Shown: positions 16,511-24,317 of the stretch, one piece after another
Layout: each line of letters starts with the position of its first letter
How positions within the stretch are numbered: the stretch's first letter is position 1
Assembly: GCA_964643295.1 (NCBI GenBank)
Contig: CAZXSN010000026.1
Span: 1 to 35,066, forward strand
Length of the DNA: 35,066 nt
From: Merdiplasma sp964643295
GTDB taxonomy: Bacteria > Bacillota > Clostridia > Lachnospirales > Lachnospiraceae
Direction: 5' to 3'
Made by a program: the position numbers and the translations under genes
Notes under the pieces: generated by a model
Seen by the model: the letters and a program-made list of their open reading frames with translations, nothing else
The model's database searches: none
Told to the model about the DNA's origin: nothing

Positions 16511-16538
16511 CGCGGGGGCCTTTTTGTCCCCGTTTCTT
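16511..16538 (+). terminator. Possible terminator of the sortase gene
   Basis: CGGGG and CCCCG flank a T-rich loop, followed by TTTCTTCT, about 100 bases past the sortase stop. The stem is short and the loop is T-rich, so confidence is moderate. Confidence 0.4.
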
Positions 16539-16679
16539 CTGCGCCGAATGGTGAATGGCAGGGACTTTTTCCAAGGAAGGTGAGGAGTTTTTCCTTTTAA
16601 AGCTGCGGTTACGGGGGATTCTTACCTGGAAACCCTGCCGGAGGGAAAGCCAAAAGTGGGCCAGATTTGATTCTTTGAC

Positions 16680-16708
16680 TGGACGAAACGGCGGGAACGC
16701 GGTAGAAT
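16680..16708 (+). promoter_or_regulatory. Probable promoter of the Mrp/Mbh-like operon
   Basis: TGGACG (16680-16685) and TAGAAT (16703-16708) are spaced by 17 bases, matching four of six and five of six consensus bases. A TTGACT at 16676-16681 overlaps but is 21-22 bases from the -10, too far for a standard spacing. Confidence 0.5.
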
Positions 16709-16833
16709 GTAACACGGTTCAAAACGCTTCCCTGCGGGGCGTTTCCTGGGCGGGAACGGGAAGAAGTAAGTTTTCCCGCTTCCTGCTTTTTTCTGGCGGA
16801 GTACTTAAGGAAATCGAGAAAGAAGGTTCTGTT

Positions 16834-17343
16834 TTGTATCTTCTGTATTTTGTCGTATGGATCATCTTCAACGGACGGATCACGCTGGAGATCTGCCTGT
16901 TTGGGCTGGTGATTGCCGCCCTGATGTTTGCGTTCACGTGCAGATTTATGGATTACAGCATTGCGAAAGAAAAGAGACTCTTACGCAGCGTGTTCAAATT
17001 TATCCGCTATGCCTGTGTGCTGGTCAGGGAGATTGTGAAGGCCAATTTCGCCGTCATGCACATGATCCTTTCCGAGCGGGAGGAACTGCAGCCGACTTTG
17101 GTGAGCTTTCATTCCGATATGAAGACGGTGTTTGGGAGGACGTTTTTAGCCAATGCCATCACTCTGACACCGGGCACGATCACGGTCAGTCTGGAGGGTT
17201 CTGATTACGTGGTGCACTGCCTGGACGAGGATCTGGGGGAGGGCATTGACCGCTCCGTGTTCGTGGAGATGCTGAAAGAGATGGAGCAGGATCCTGATTC
17301 GTCAGACGGGAACGCGGCTTCACAGCAGAAAGGGGAGATCTGA
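16834..17343 (+). CDS. mrpE: Mrp-type antiporter subunit E / MbhA-like
   Basis: This 169-residue protein has two to three membrane spans at the N-terminus and a cytoplasmic end. The family line is NAITLTPGTITVSLEGSDYVVHCLDED. MrpE has no known catalytic residue and is required for assembly of the cation/proton antiporter; its equivalent is MbhA in membrane-bound hydrogenase. The start is TTG at 16834, chosen because AGAAGG lies 7 bases upstream and the protein then begins directly with the first membrane span. An upstream in-frame ATG at 16555 would add 93 residues of non-family sequence crossing the promoter and leader. The stop TGA touches the ATG of the next gene. Confidence 0.88.
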   Translation: MYLLYFVVWIIFNGRITLEICLFGLVIAALMFAFTCRFMDYSIAKEKRLLRSVFKFIRYACVLVREIVKANFAVMHMILSEREELQPTLVSFHSDMKTVFGRTFLANAITLTPGTITVSLEGSDYVVHCLDEDLGEGIDRSVFVEMLKEMEQDPDSSDGNAASQQKGEI

Positions 17344-17676
17344 ATGGGACAGGGAGTTCCTGGCCTGGAGCAGACCAGTCACGTCTTTTTTGTGGCAGTC
17401 CTGATTTTCCTGGCTATTATGGTGGTACTGTGCCTGATTCGTGCGATCATCGGCCCGCGAATCGCGGACCGCATCGTGGCGGTGAACATGATGGGGACGA
17501 TGGTCATGGTGATTATCGCCGTGCTGGCGCTGATGCTGGAGGAAGGGTATCTGGTGGATATCTGTCTGATCTATGCGATGATCAGCTTCCTGGCGGTGAT
17601 CGTGCTGACGAAAGTATATATGGGTGTGTATCGGGAGAGAAAAGAGAAGGAGGAAGAAAAGCATGGCGGCGCTTGA
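17344..17676 (+). CDS. mrpF: Mrp-type antiporter subunit F / MbhB-like
   Basis: This 110-residue protein has three membrane spans. The family pattern is CLIRAIIGPRIADRIVAVNMMGTMVM, including the conserved aspartate in ADR, followed by the YLVDICLIYAMISFLAVIVL span. It is a small scaffold subunit of Mrp antiporters and Mbh-type complexes. It starts right at the mrpE stop and overlaps mrpG by 14 bases, so translation is coupled. The last 15 residues are very Glu/Lys-rich and cytoplasmic. Confidence 0.92.
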   Translation: MGQGVPGLEQTSHVFFVAVLIFLAIMVVLCLIRAIIGPRIADRIVAVNMMGTMVMVIIAVLALMLEEGYLVDICLIYAMISFLAVIVLTKVYMGVYRERKEKEEEKHGGA

Positions 17677-18169
17677 GTGGATCCGCTTTCTGGCCGGAGC
17701 GTTTCTTCTGCTGTTCGGACTGGCAATTTTTGCCATCGAGATGGTGGGTGTATTCCGGTTTAAGTACGTGCTCAACCGCATGCATGCGGCGGCGATGGGG
17801 GATACGTTAGGCATCGGGTTTTCCCTTGCCGGGCTGATCCTGATGAACGGCTTTACCTTCACTTCTCTCAAGCTGTTTCTGGTGATCGTCTTTCTGTGGT
17901 TTTCCTCTCCGGTCTCCTCTCATCTGATCGCCCGTCTGGAGGTGACCACCGATGAGGAGCCGGAAAAACACTATAAGGTAAGGACGCTTAAAGAACTGGA
18001 AGCGGAGCTTGCCGCAAGGCGGGAAGAAGAGGCGAAGGAGCAGATGGCTGAAACAGAAGAGGAACATGCCGAAACAGAAGCGGATGCGCTTCTTCAGACT
18101 GGTTCCCTGAAGGATAGTAAGATTGACAAAGAAATGATCAACAGGGCAGATCGCCCCAGGGAGGTATAA
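17663..18169 (+). CDS. mrpG: Mrp-type antiporter subunit G / MbhC-like with acidic tail
   Basis: This protein has 168 residues. The first 95 hold three membrane spans with the family pattern VGVFRFKYVLNRMHAAAMGDTLGIGFSLAGLI; MrpG proteins are usually 100-120 residues. The remaining 70 or so are a hydrophilic Glu/Ala-rich helical tail (EAELAARREEEAKEQMAETEEEHAE) and a short end segment, an unusual extension. The start at 17663 is chosen because AAGGAGGAAG precedes it; a longer frame begins inside mrpF. It lies between mrpF and the MbhD-like gene with a one-base gap to the latter. Confidence 0.9.
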   Translation: MAALEWIRFLAGAFLLLFGLAIFAIEMVGVFRFKYVLNRMHAAAMGDTLGIGFSLAGLILMNGFTFTSLKLFLVIVFLWFSSPVSSHLIARLEVTTDEEPEKHYKVRTLKELEAELAARREEEAKEQMAETEEEHAETEADALLQTGSLKDSKIDKEMINRADRPREV

Positions 18170-18170
18170 G

Positions 18171-18440
18171 ATGCAGGTCTTTGTATTTATTTTGCTGGGA
18201 TTTCTCGTGGTTTGTGCTTTGTCTGTCACATTCTCAAAAAATCTGCTGAATTCTATTCTGATATTCATGTCTTACAGCCTGGTGATGTCGATCATCTGGA
18301 TCCTTTTGGAGTCGCCGGATCTGGCGATTACGGAGGCTGCCGTGGGGGCCGGAGTGACGAGTGTGCTGTTTTTTATTACGCTGAAAAAGATCCGGGCGAT
18401 GATGCCGGGAGAAGAAGAGGAGGAAGAAAAGGATGAGTAA
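18171..18440 (+). CDS. MbhD-like subunit (MrpA C-terminal part, separate)
   Basis: This 89-residue protein has three membrane spans. It matches the piece that in classical Mrp antiporters is part of the long MrpA C-terminus and in archaeal membrane-bound hydrogenase is the separate subunit MbhD. The line ESPDLAITEAAVGAGVTSVLFFITLKKI is characteristic, including the glutamate thought to lie on the ion path. It ends in an acidic run (E-rich, about 10 residues). It overlaps the next gene by 8 bases. A good ribosome binding site (GGAGG) lies at the end of mrpG. Confidence 0.9.
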   Translation: MQVFVFILLGFLVVCALSVTFSKNLLNSILIFMSYSLVMSIIWILLESPDLAITEAAVGAGVTSVLFFITLKKIRAMMPGEEEEEEKDE

Positions 18441-19395
18441 GAAGCTTCCGCAGGAAGCCTATGAAAAGACGTTTTCCTACCGCTTTAAGCAGTGGATGGA
18501 GGGGAAGGATCTGCTTTTGGGGGAAGTCGAGATGAAGCCCCAGAAGCCCTATGAGGAAGACAGAACCGTCTTAAAGAAGCATCAGGAAGAGCAGCGGCGC
18601 AGGGTGGCGAAGGTGTATGATCTGGACCGAAACCGCAGCATCAGGTTTTTCCGCAGAGCTTATCAGGTGTTTGGCGTGGTGTTTTGTATCTTCCTGGTTT
18701 TGATGCTCTTCTCCGCTGTCTCCTATCTGCCGACCGTGGGAAGCGCCGACCGGCCGGTCAACAATGAAGTGTCAGCCCGCTACATCGAAAACGGTCTGCA
18801 GGAGACCGGATCCGTAAATATCGTCACGGGCATGATCCTGGATTACCGGGCGTTTGATACGCTGGGCGAATCACATGTTCTGTTCATTGCCACCTGTACG
18901 GTGCTGATCCTGCTGCGCATCGACCGCAACAAGAAAGAGGAGCTTAAGGATCTGGAGAATGACCAGTTCTATGAGCCGAAGTCCGACATGATCCTGCAGA
19001 CGGTTGCCAAAATCCTGGTTCCTTTGATTGTGATTTTTGGAATCTACGTGGTGCTGTGCGGACACTTAGGGCCTGGCGGCGGTTTTTCCGGCGGAGCCAT
19101 CATCGGCGCCGGACTGATCCTCTATGTGAACGCTTTCGGCTTTGAAAAGACGGAAAAGTTCTTTACGGCCAAAACCTATAAGAGAGTAAGCTTCTGTGCG
19201 CTGGTCTGCTATTCGCTGTCGAAATGTTATTCGTTCTACACCGGTGCCAATCACCTGGAGAGCGGGATTCCCTTAGGCACTCCGGGGGCGATCTTAAGCA
19301 GCGGGCTTATTCTGGTTTTGAATATCTGCGTGGGACTCGTCGTGGCGGGCACCATGTATACGTTCTTTGTGATGTTCCGAAAGGGAGGCTATTGA
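18433..19395 (+). CDS. MbhE-MrpB fusion subunit
   Basis: This 320-residue protein combines two normally separate subunits. Residues 1-75 are a charged, soluble N-terminal extension. Residues about 76-165 are MbhE-like (the other MrpA C-terminal piece), with LPTVGSADRPVNNEVSARYI and the DYRAFDTLGES motif at 137-147. Residues about 185-320 are MrpB/MbhF, with the GHLGPGGGFSGG motif at 210-221 and four spans. In archaeal Mbh these are two genes, and in classical Mrp the first half belongs to MrpA. There is no internal stop or frameshift. The ATG has a good AGGAGG and overlaps the MbhD-like gene. Confidence 0.88.
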   Translation: MSKKLPQEAYEKTFSYRFKQWMEGKDLLLGEVEMKPQKPYEEDRTVLKKHQEEQRRRVAKVYDLDRNRSIRFFRRAYQVFGVVFCIFLVLMLFSAVSYLPTVGSADRPVNNEVSARYIENGLQETGSVNIVTGMILDYRAFDTLGESHVLFIATCTVLILLRIDRNKKEELKDLENDQFYEPKSDMILQTVAKILVPLIVIFGIYVVLCGHLGPGGGFSGGAIIGAGLILYVNAFGFEKTEKFFTAKTYKRVSFCALVCYSLSKCYSFYTGANHLESGIPLGTPGAILSSGLILVLNICVGLVVAGTMYTFFVMFRKGGY

Positions 19396-19398
19396 TTT

Positions 19399-19776
19399 AT
19401 GAACTTCGGGAATCTGCTGAATAATTACGAGGAAGCGGTTGCCATGCTGTTGTTCGGCATTGGGTTTTCCAACCTTCTGCTCCAGAAAAATCTGATCAAA
19501 AAGATCATCGGCCTCAACATCATGGACACGGCGGTGTATCTGTTTCTGGCCCTGAAAGGGTATATCAGCGGTCATAAGGCTCCGATTGTGGTCAACGGCG
19601 TCCAGAGCGTGGAAGCGTATGTCAATCCGATCCCCAGCGGCCTGGTGCTGACAGGCATCGTGGTGTCCGTTTCGGTGACGGCGTTGATGCTTTCCTTAAC
19701 AATTCGGCTCTACCGCCGGTATCATACGCTGGATCTGGATGAGATTTCCACCCGTTTAAAGAGGGAGGGCTTATGA
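19399..19776 (+). CDS. mrpC: Mrp-type antiporter subunit C / NuoK-like (MbhG)
   Basis: This 125-residue protein has three membrane spans and is homologous to complex I NuoK. It shows the family line LFGIGFSNLLLQKNLIKKIIGLNIMDTAVYLFLAL, a loop with PIVVNG, and the NPIPSGLVLTGIVVSVSVTALMLSLTIRLY span. The motif NP-PSGLVLTGIVV is a hallmark of MrpC (NPLPQALVLTAIVI in classical ones), with Gln-Ala replaced by Ser-Gly. It is coupled to the MrpD gene by an ATGA overlap. Confidence 0.93.
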   Translation: MNFGNLLNNYEEAVAMLLFGIGFSNLLLQKNLIKKIIGLNIMDTAVYLFLALKGYISGHKAPIVVNGVQSVEAYVNPIPSGLVLTGIVVSVSVTALMLSLTIRLYRRYHTLDLDEISTRLKREGL

Positions 19777-21287
19777 TGGAATTTGTGCAGAACCTGCCGC
19801 TTTTCTCGATCATCCTTGCCCTGTTTTCCGGCCCTCTGTGCATGATCCTGGGATCAAAGTGGGCGAAGCGGGTTAATCTGACGATCATTACGGTGATTCT
19901 GGCCATGTCCTCGGCGGTGCTGGCGTTTGCCGTCCGCCACGGCGATTCCTATACCTACATGATGGGCCATTTTCCGGCTCCCTGGGGAAACGAGATCCGC
20001 ATCGGTGTACTGGAGGCTCTGATGGCGGTCTTCTTCTGCCTGGTCATGCTTCTTTGCATGATCGGCGGCCTGAAAGAGCAGGGAACGCAGATGGAGAAAG
20101 AGAAGAGCAATCTCTACTATGTGATGGTAAACCTGCTGCTTTCTTCTCTCCTGGCTCTGATTTATACGAACGATCTGTTTACCGCCTACGTGTTTGTGGA
20201 GATCAACACGATCTCGGCCTGCGGTCTGATTATGATCCGGCAGAACGGGCGCACGATCGAGGCTGCCACCCGCTACATGATCATGAGCCTGTTAGGCTCC
20301 GGTCTTTTGCTTCTTGGCATCTGCTTTCTCTATGACTTAACCGGGCACCTGCTGATGAGCAATATCAAGGAACAGGTGCAGATTCTGTACGCAAACGGCG
20401 AATACCGGGTGCCTTTGTGGATCTCGGTGTGTTTAATGTCCATCGGCATTGCCATTAAAAGCGCTTTGTATCCGTTCCATACCTGGGTGCCGGATGCCTA
20501 TGGCTATTCGACGGTCTCCTCGGCGGCCATCTTATCCTCCCTGGTGTCCAAGGGCTATATCTTCCTCCTGGTGAAGATCTTTTACCGGGTGATTGGGTTT
20601 GACATCATGTTCTACAGCCGCATCGACAACGTTCTGTTTGTCTTCGGTGTGATCGGCATGATTTTAGGATCGGTGGATGCGATCCGCGAGAGCAACCTGC
20701 GCCGGATGATCGCCTATTCGTCCGTGGCGCAGATCGGGTATATTTACATGGGATTTGGGTTATGTACGACGGCGGGGATCGTTGCCAGCCTCTACCATAT
20801 CATTTCCCATGCGGCGACCAAGGCGTTATTGTTTATCGCGGCTTCCGGGATTACGGATTCCTGCGGAGACAGCACAGACTTCTTTGATCTGACCGGAGCA
20901 GGATACCGCAACGTCCTGGCGGGAATCGCCTTCACGATCGGTTCCCTGTCGATGGTTGGTTTTCCGCTGCTTTCCGGTTTTATCTCCAAGTTTCTCTTTG
21001 CACAGGCAGCGGTCGGAAGCGGCACGGGCAAACTTTTGCCTGCTCTGATCGCACTGGCGGTGAGTACGCTTTTAAACGCGGTCTACTTCATGAAGACCGT
21101 GATCAGGCTTTACACCCCTGAAAAGCGGGAAGTGGTGGAAAAGCGGGGGTTTGCTGTGGTGCGCTGTGTGGATCAGCCGGCCAAATCAGTTGCGTTAGTC
21201 GGCCTGATTGTCCTGAATGTATTTCTGGGACTTTTCTCCGAGCCTGTGGTGCGTCTGATTACCGAGGGCCTCGAGATGTTTGCATAG
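19773..21287 (+). CDS. mrpD: Mrp subunit D-type ion pump (NuoM/N-like, MbhH)
   Basis: This 504-residue protein has about 14 membrane spans and is an ion-translocating subunit homologous to the pumps of complex I. The key residues are present: Glu143 in YVFVEINTIS (TM5), Lys229 in AIKSALYPFHTWVPDA (TM7), Lys260 (TM8), Lys350 in SHAATKALLF, and Lys406 in LSGFISKFLF (TM12). Among the four pumps of the operon this one is closest to MrpD/MbhH in style and in position, directly after MrpC. The start is the ATGA overlap with mrpC (a second ATG follows immediately). It is expected to move sodium or protons. Confidence 0.9.
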   Translation: MMEFVQNLPLFSIILALFSGPLCMILGSKWAKRVNLTIITVILAMSSAVLAFAVRHGDSYTYMMGHFPAPWGNEIRIGVLEALMAVFFCLVMLLCMIGGLKEQGTQMEKEKSNLYYVMVNLLLSSLLALIYTNDLFTAYVFVEINTISACGLIMIRQNGRTIEAATRYMIMSLLGSGLLLLGICFLYDLTGHLLMSNIKEQVQILYANGEYRVPLWISVCLMSIGIAIKSALYPFHTWVPDAYGYSTVSSAAILSSLVSKGYIFLLVKIFYRVIGFDIMFYSRIDNVLFVFGVIGMILGSVDAIRESNLRRMIAYSSVAQIGYIYMGFGLCTTAGIVASLYHIISHAATKALLFIAASGITDSCGDSTDFFDLTGAGYRNVLAGIAFTIGSLSMVGFPLLSGFISKFLFAQAAVGSGTGKLLPALIALAVSTLLNAVYFMKTVIRLYTPEKREVVEKRGFAVVRCVDQPAKSVALVGLIVLNVFLGLFSEPVVRLITEGLEMFA

Positions 21288-21300
21288 GAGGGAGACGATT

Positions 21301-22830
21301 ATGAGTCTGTTGCTGTTGGTGCCAATCGTTGTGCCGGTGCTGATGGGTGTGTATCTTTTACTGTCCCTGTCCGTGGAAAAGCGCCGGGGCGAAGAGAAAA
21401 AGGAGCCGGGACCGGAAGAGTTAAAAAAGCTTCACCGGCAGGTGTTTCTCGTGCTGGCTGCATCGGCTGCGGTCGCAGTTGTCACCGCCTGGTCGGGGGA
21501 TCACAGTGTGACACTGTTTGAGCTTCTGGCCGGAATTCCGGTGTATTTTCACATCGACAGCCTGGGACGGCTGTTTGTGACACTGATCAGCGTCGTGTGG
21601 GTGCTGGTCGGCGTATATTCGTTTGTCTACATGAAGCATGAGGGGAAGGAGAAGCGTTTTTACGGCTTTTACTTAATCGTATACGGAGTTTTGATGGCTC
21701 TTTGCTGTTCCGGGAACCTGGTCACGCTGTACATGTTCTACGAGATCATGACTTTAACCTCCATGCCTCTGGTTTTGCACAACGGATCGCACGAGGCGAT
21801 CATGGCGGCGCTTAAGTACCTGTTCTATTCCATGTGCGGCGCTTACCTTGGTCTGTTCGGGATCTTCTTTCTGTACAAGTACTGCGACACGCTCACCTTC
21901 GCGGCAGGAGGAACCCTGAATCTTACGCTGGCCGCGCAAAACAGCGGAATTCTGCTGGCAGCGGTATTTGGCATGCTGGTAGGCTTTGGGGCAAAAGCCG
22001 GTATGTTTCCTTTACATGCCTGGCTGCCTACGGCTCATCCGGTGGCACCGTCTCCTGCTTCGGCGGTGCTTTCCGGGATCATTGCCAAGGCCGGTGTGCT
22101 CTCGATCATCCGTGTGGTGTTTTACATTGTCGGACCGGATTTTCTGCGCGGCACATGGGTGCAGTATGCCTGGATGACGCTTGCCCTTCTCACCATTTTC
22201 ATGGGATCGATGCTGGCTTTCCGGGAACCGGTATTTAAAAAGCGGCTGGCCTACTCGACGGTCAGCCAGGTATCCTATATCCTCTTTGGGCTTGCGGTGC
22301 TGACTCCCACAGGCATGACAGGAGCGCTTTTGCATGTGGTCTTCCACGCCGTGATCAAGTGCACGCTGTTTTTAACAGCCGGTGTGGTTCTCTTTCAGTT
22401 TGGAAAAACGAGAGTCGAGGAGCTTTACGGCATCGGAAAACAGATCCCCAAAACTTTGTGGTGCTTCACTTTTGCCTCCCTGGCCCTGATCGGCATTCCG
22501 CCTACGAGCGGGTTTGTGAGCAAGTGGTATCTGGCGCAGGGAGCTTTGGAAGCGCCGATCGGACCGTTTCGCTATATTGGACCGGCGGTGCTGTTAATTT
22601 CCGCTTTGCTGACCGCAGGCTATCTGCTGCCGATCACCACGAACGGGTTTTTCCCCGGTGGAAAGGTGGATGTCTCCAAGCTTGAAAAGAAGGAACCCGC
22701 CCCGGCTATGCTGGTGCCCTTAATCATCCTTGCGGCGCTGGCAGTGCTGTTTGGTCTGATTCCAAATCCGCTGATTCGTTATGCCGGACAGATCGCATCG
22801 GCTGTCTTTCAGGGGGGAGGGGCTCTATGA
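21301..22830 (+). CDS. NuoL/M/N-type ion pump subunit, second copy
   Basis: This 509-residue protein has about 14 spans. Pump residues are present: Glu148 in LYMFYEIMTLTSMP, Lys232 in GFGAKAGMFPLHAWLPTAHPVAPSPASA, Lys263, Lys353 in FHAVIKCTLFLTAG and Lys408 in TSGFVSKWYLAQG. The AHPVAPSPASA loop is typical of the NuoL/MrpA side rather than MrpD. The hydrophilic stretch at 26-47 after the first span is charged. The start at 21301 (MSLLLLVPIVVPVL) is chosen over an in-frame ATG at 21280 because AGGAGGGAG lies just upstream. It overlaps the next gene by four bases. The partner subunit it pairs with is not known. Confidence 0.88.
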   Translation: MSLLLLVPIVVPVLMGVYLLLSLSVEKRRGEEKKEPGPEELKKLHRQVFLVLAASAAVAVVTAWSGDHSVTLFELLAGIPVYFHIDSLGRLFVTLISVVWVLVGVYSFVYMKHEGKEKRFYGFYLIVYGVLMALCCSGNLVTLYMFYEIMTLTSMPLVLHNGSHEAIMAALKYLFYSMCGAYLGLFGIFFLYKYCDTLTFAAGGTLNLTLAAQNSGILLAAVFGMLVGFGAKAGMFPLHAWLPTAHPVAPSPASAVLSGIIAKAGVLSIIRVVFYIVGPDFLRGTWVQYAWMTLALLTIFMGSMLAFREPVFKKRLAYSTVSQVSYILFGLAVLTPTGMTGALLHVVFHAVIKCTLFLTAGVVLFQFGKTRVEELYGIGKQIPKTLWCFTFASLALIGIPPTSGFVSKWYLAQGALEAPIGPFRYIGPAVLLISALLTAGYLLPITTNGFFPGGKVDVSKLEKKEPAPAMLVPLIILAALAVLFGLIPNPLIRYAGQIASAVFQGGGAL

Positions 22831-24302
22831 ACCCGGTGTTTCTGCCCGTGGTTGTCCTGCTTCCGATTGTGGGCGGGGTTTTGATCCCTCTGCTTCCGTT
22901 TCGAAACAGGCGGCAGATGATGGTCTATATCGAGACCATTGTGCTGATCAATTCTGCGCTGGCGCTGTCCCTTTGTCTGAACCGCCCGGAAGAGAATTTT
23001 GTGCTGCTTAGGTTTACGAGCGACATCACGATCTCTTTTCAGCTGGACGGTCTGGGAACGGTCTTCGCGGCGCTGGTTTCGGTGCTGTGGCCGCTGGCCA
23101 CTTTGTACTCCTTTGAGTATATGAAGAAGGAAAACCACGAGAAGGTCTTTTTCCTGTTTTACACGATGACATTCGGCGTGACACTGGGCATTGCCCTGGC
23201 CGAGGATCTGGTGACGATGTACTGCTTCTACGAGATCCTGACGATGGCAACGCTGCCGCTGATCATGCATACCTTAAGCCGGGAAGCGATCCTGGCAAGC
23301 CGCAATTACCTGTACTATTCCTTAGGAGGAGCGGCGTTTGCCTTCATCGGGGTGATCTTTATCTTAATCTACGGCTCGACTCCCGATTTTGTCCCCGGCG
23401 GGGTGCTGGATTTAACCCGCGTCGGCAGCCGGACCAACCTGCTGTTGTTAATCTATGTCCTGTGTTTCTGCGGTTTCTCCGTAAAAGCCGCCATGTGGCC
23501 GTTTTCCAGCTGGCTGCCCCAGGCCGGTGTGGCGCCCACACCGGTGACCGCTCTGCTGCATGCGGTAGCGGTGGTCAAGGCGGGCGCTTTTGCCGTGATG
23601 CGGGTGACATACTTTAGCTTCGGCACCGGATTCCTAAAAGGAACCTGGGCACAGACCGCTGTGATGCTGCCGGTGATCTTTACAATCGTATACGGCTGCA
23701 GCCGCGCTTTGAAGGAGACGCATGTCAAGCGCCGCCTGGCGTGGTCAACCGTGAGCAACTTATCCTACGTGCTCTTTGGCGTCACGATCATGACACCCTT
23801 GGGACTTTTGGGCGCCTTATGCCACATGCTTTTCCACGCGGTGATGAAGATCTGTTCGTTTTTCTGCGCCGGGGCGGTGATTCACCAGACAGGCCGGGAA
23901 TATGTCCACGAACTGGACGGGCTTGGCCGCCGGATGCCCAAAGTGTTCGCGGCGTTTACGGTTTCCGGGCTGGCTCTGATGGGTGTCCCCGGGCTTTGCG
24001 GGTTTATCAGCAAATGGAAACTGGTGCAGGCGGCGGTGGAAAGCGGAAATCCGCTCTCCTGGGCGGGGATTGTGGCTTTGCTGATCTCCGCGCTTTTGAC
24101 GGCCATCTACATGCTGACGATCAGTGTGCGGGCCTTCTTCCCGGGAAAGGGTTTTGACGATTCGTCCATCCGGGATGTGAAGGATCCCAACTGGATGATG
24201 TGGCTTCCGTTAGCGGTGTTTGTAGTGGCGATGATTGTGTTTGGTGTGCATCCGCAGCCGCTTATTTCGGCGCTGGAGAAGGTTGTGGGGCTGCTGCCTT
24301 AG
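22827..24302 (+). CDS. NuoL/M/N-type ion pump subunit, third copy
   Basis: This 491-residue protein has about 14 spans. Pump residues are present: Glu136 in MYCFYEILTMATLP, Lys220 in GFSVKAAMWPFSSWLPQAGVAPTPVTA, Lys251, Lys341 in FHAVMKICSFFCAG and Lys396 in LCGFISKWKLVQAA. The WPFSSWLPQAGVAPTPVTALLHAVAVVKAG block resembles the NuoL/MrpA-type first half, where the second block position is an alternative to AHPVAPSPASA. It begins in an ATGA overlap with the previous gene and is followed 15 bases later by the fourth pump gene. It could arise by duplication of its neighbour, since the two share the C-terminal architecture. Confidence 0.88.
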   Translation: MNPVFLPVVVLLPIVGGVLIPLLPFRNRRQMMVYIETIVLINSALALSLCLNRPEENFVLLRFTSDITISFQLDGLGTVFAALVSVLWPLATLYSFEYMKKENHEKVFFLFYTMTFGVTLGIALAEDLVTMYCFYEILTMATLPLIMHTLSREAILASRNYLYYSLGGAAFAFIGVIFILIYGSTPDFVPGGVLDLTRVGSRTNLLLLIYVLCFCGFSVKAAMWPFSSWLPQAGVAPTPVTALLHAVAVVKAGAFAVMRVTYFSFGTGFLKGTWAQTAVMLPVIFTIVYGCSRALKETHVKRRLAWSTVSNLSYVLFGVTIMTPLGLLGALCHMLFHAVMKICSFFCAGAVIHQTGREYVHELDGLGRRMPKVFAAFTVSGLALMGVPGLCGFISKWKLVQAAVESGNPLSWAGIVALLISALLTAIYMLTISVRAFFPGKGFDDSSIRDVKDPNWMMWLPLAVFVVAMIVFGVHPQPLISALEKVVGLLP

Positions 24303-24317
24303 AAAGGGGGACGGAAA

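Larger units (their letters stand above)
16412..16833. other. Intergenic leader region before the Mrp/Mbh-like operon
   Basis: The stretch holds a possible terminator for the sortase gene, a promoter at 16680-16708 and a leader with two hairpins. Hairpin one is AAACGC (16722-16727) with GCGTTT (16739-16744). Hairpin two is CGGGAA (16757-16762) with TTCCCG (16773-16778), followed nine bases later by a run of six T at 16787-16792. An open frame from 16555 extends into the mrpE gene, but its first 93 residues look non-coding. Confidence 0.5.

Noticed and set aside
16555..16833. N-terminal 93-residue extension of MrpE
   Set aside because: It crosses the promoter and leader and shows no family match; the TTG at 16834 with AGAAGG fits the family N-terminus.
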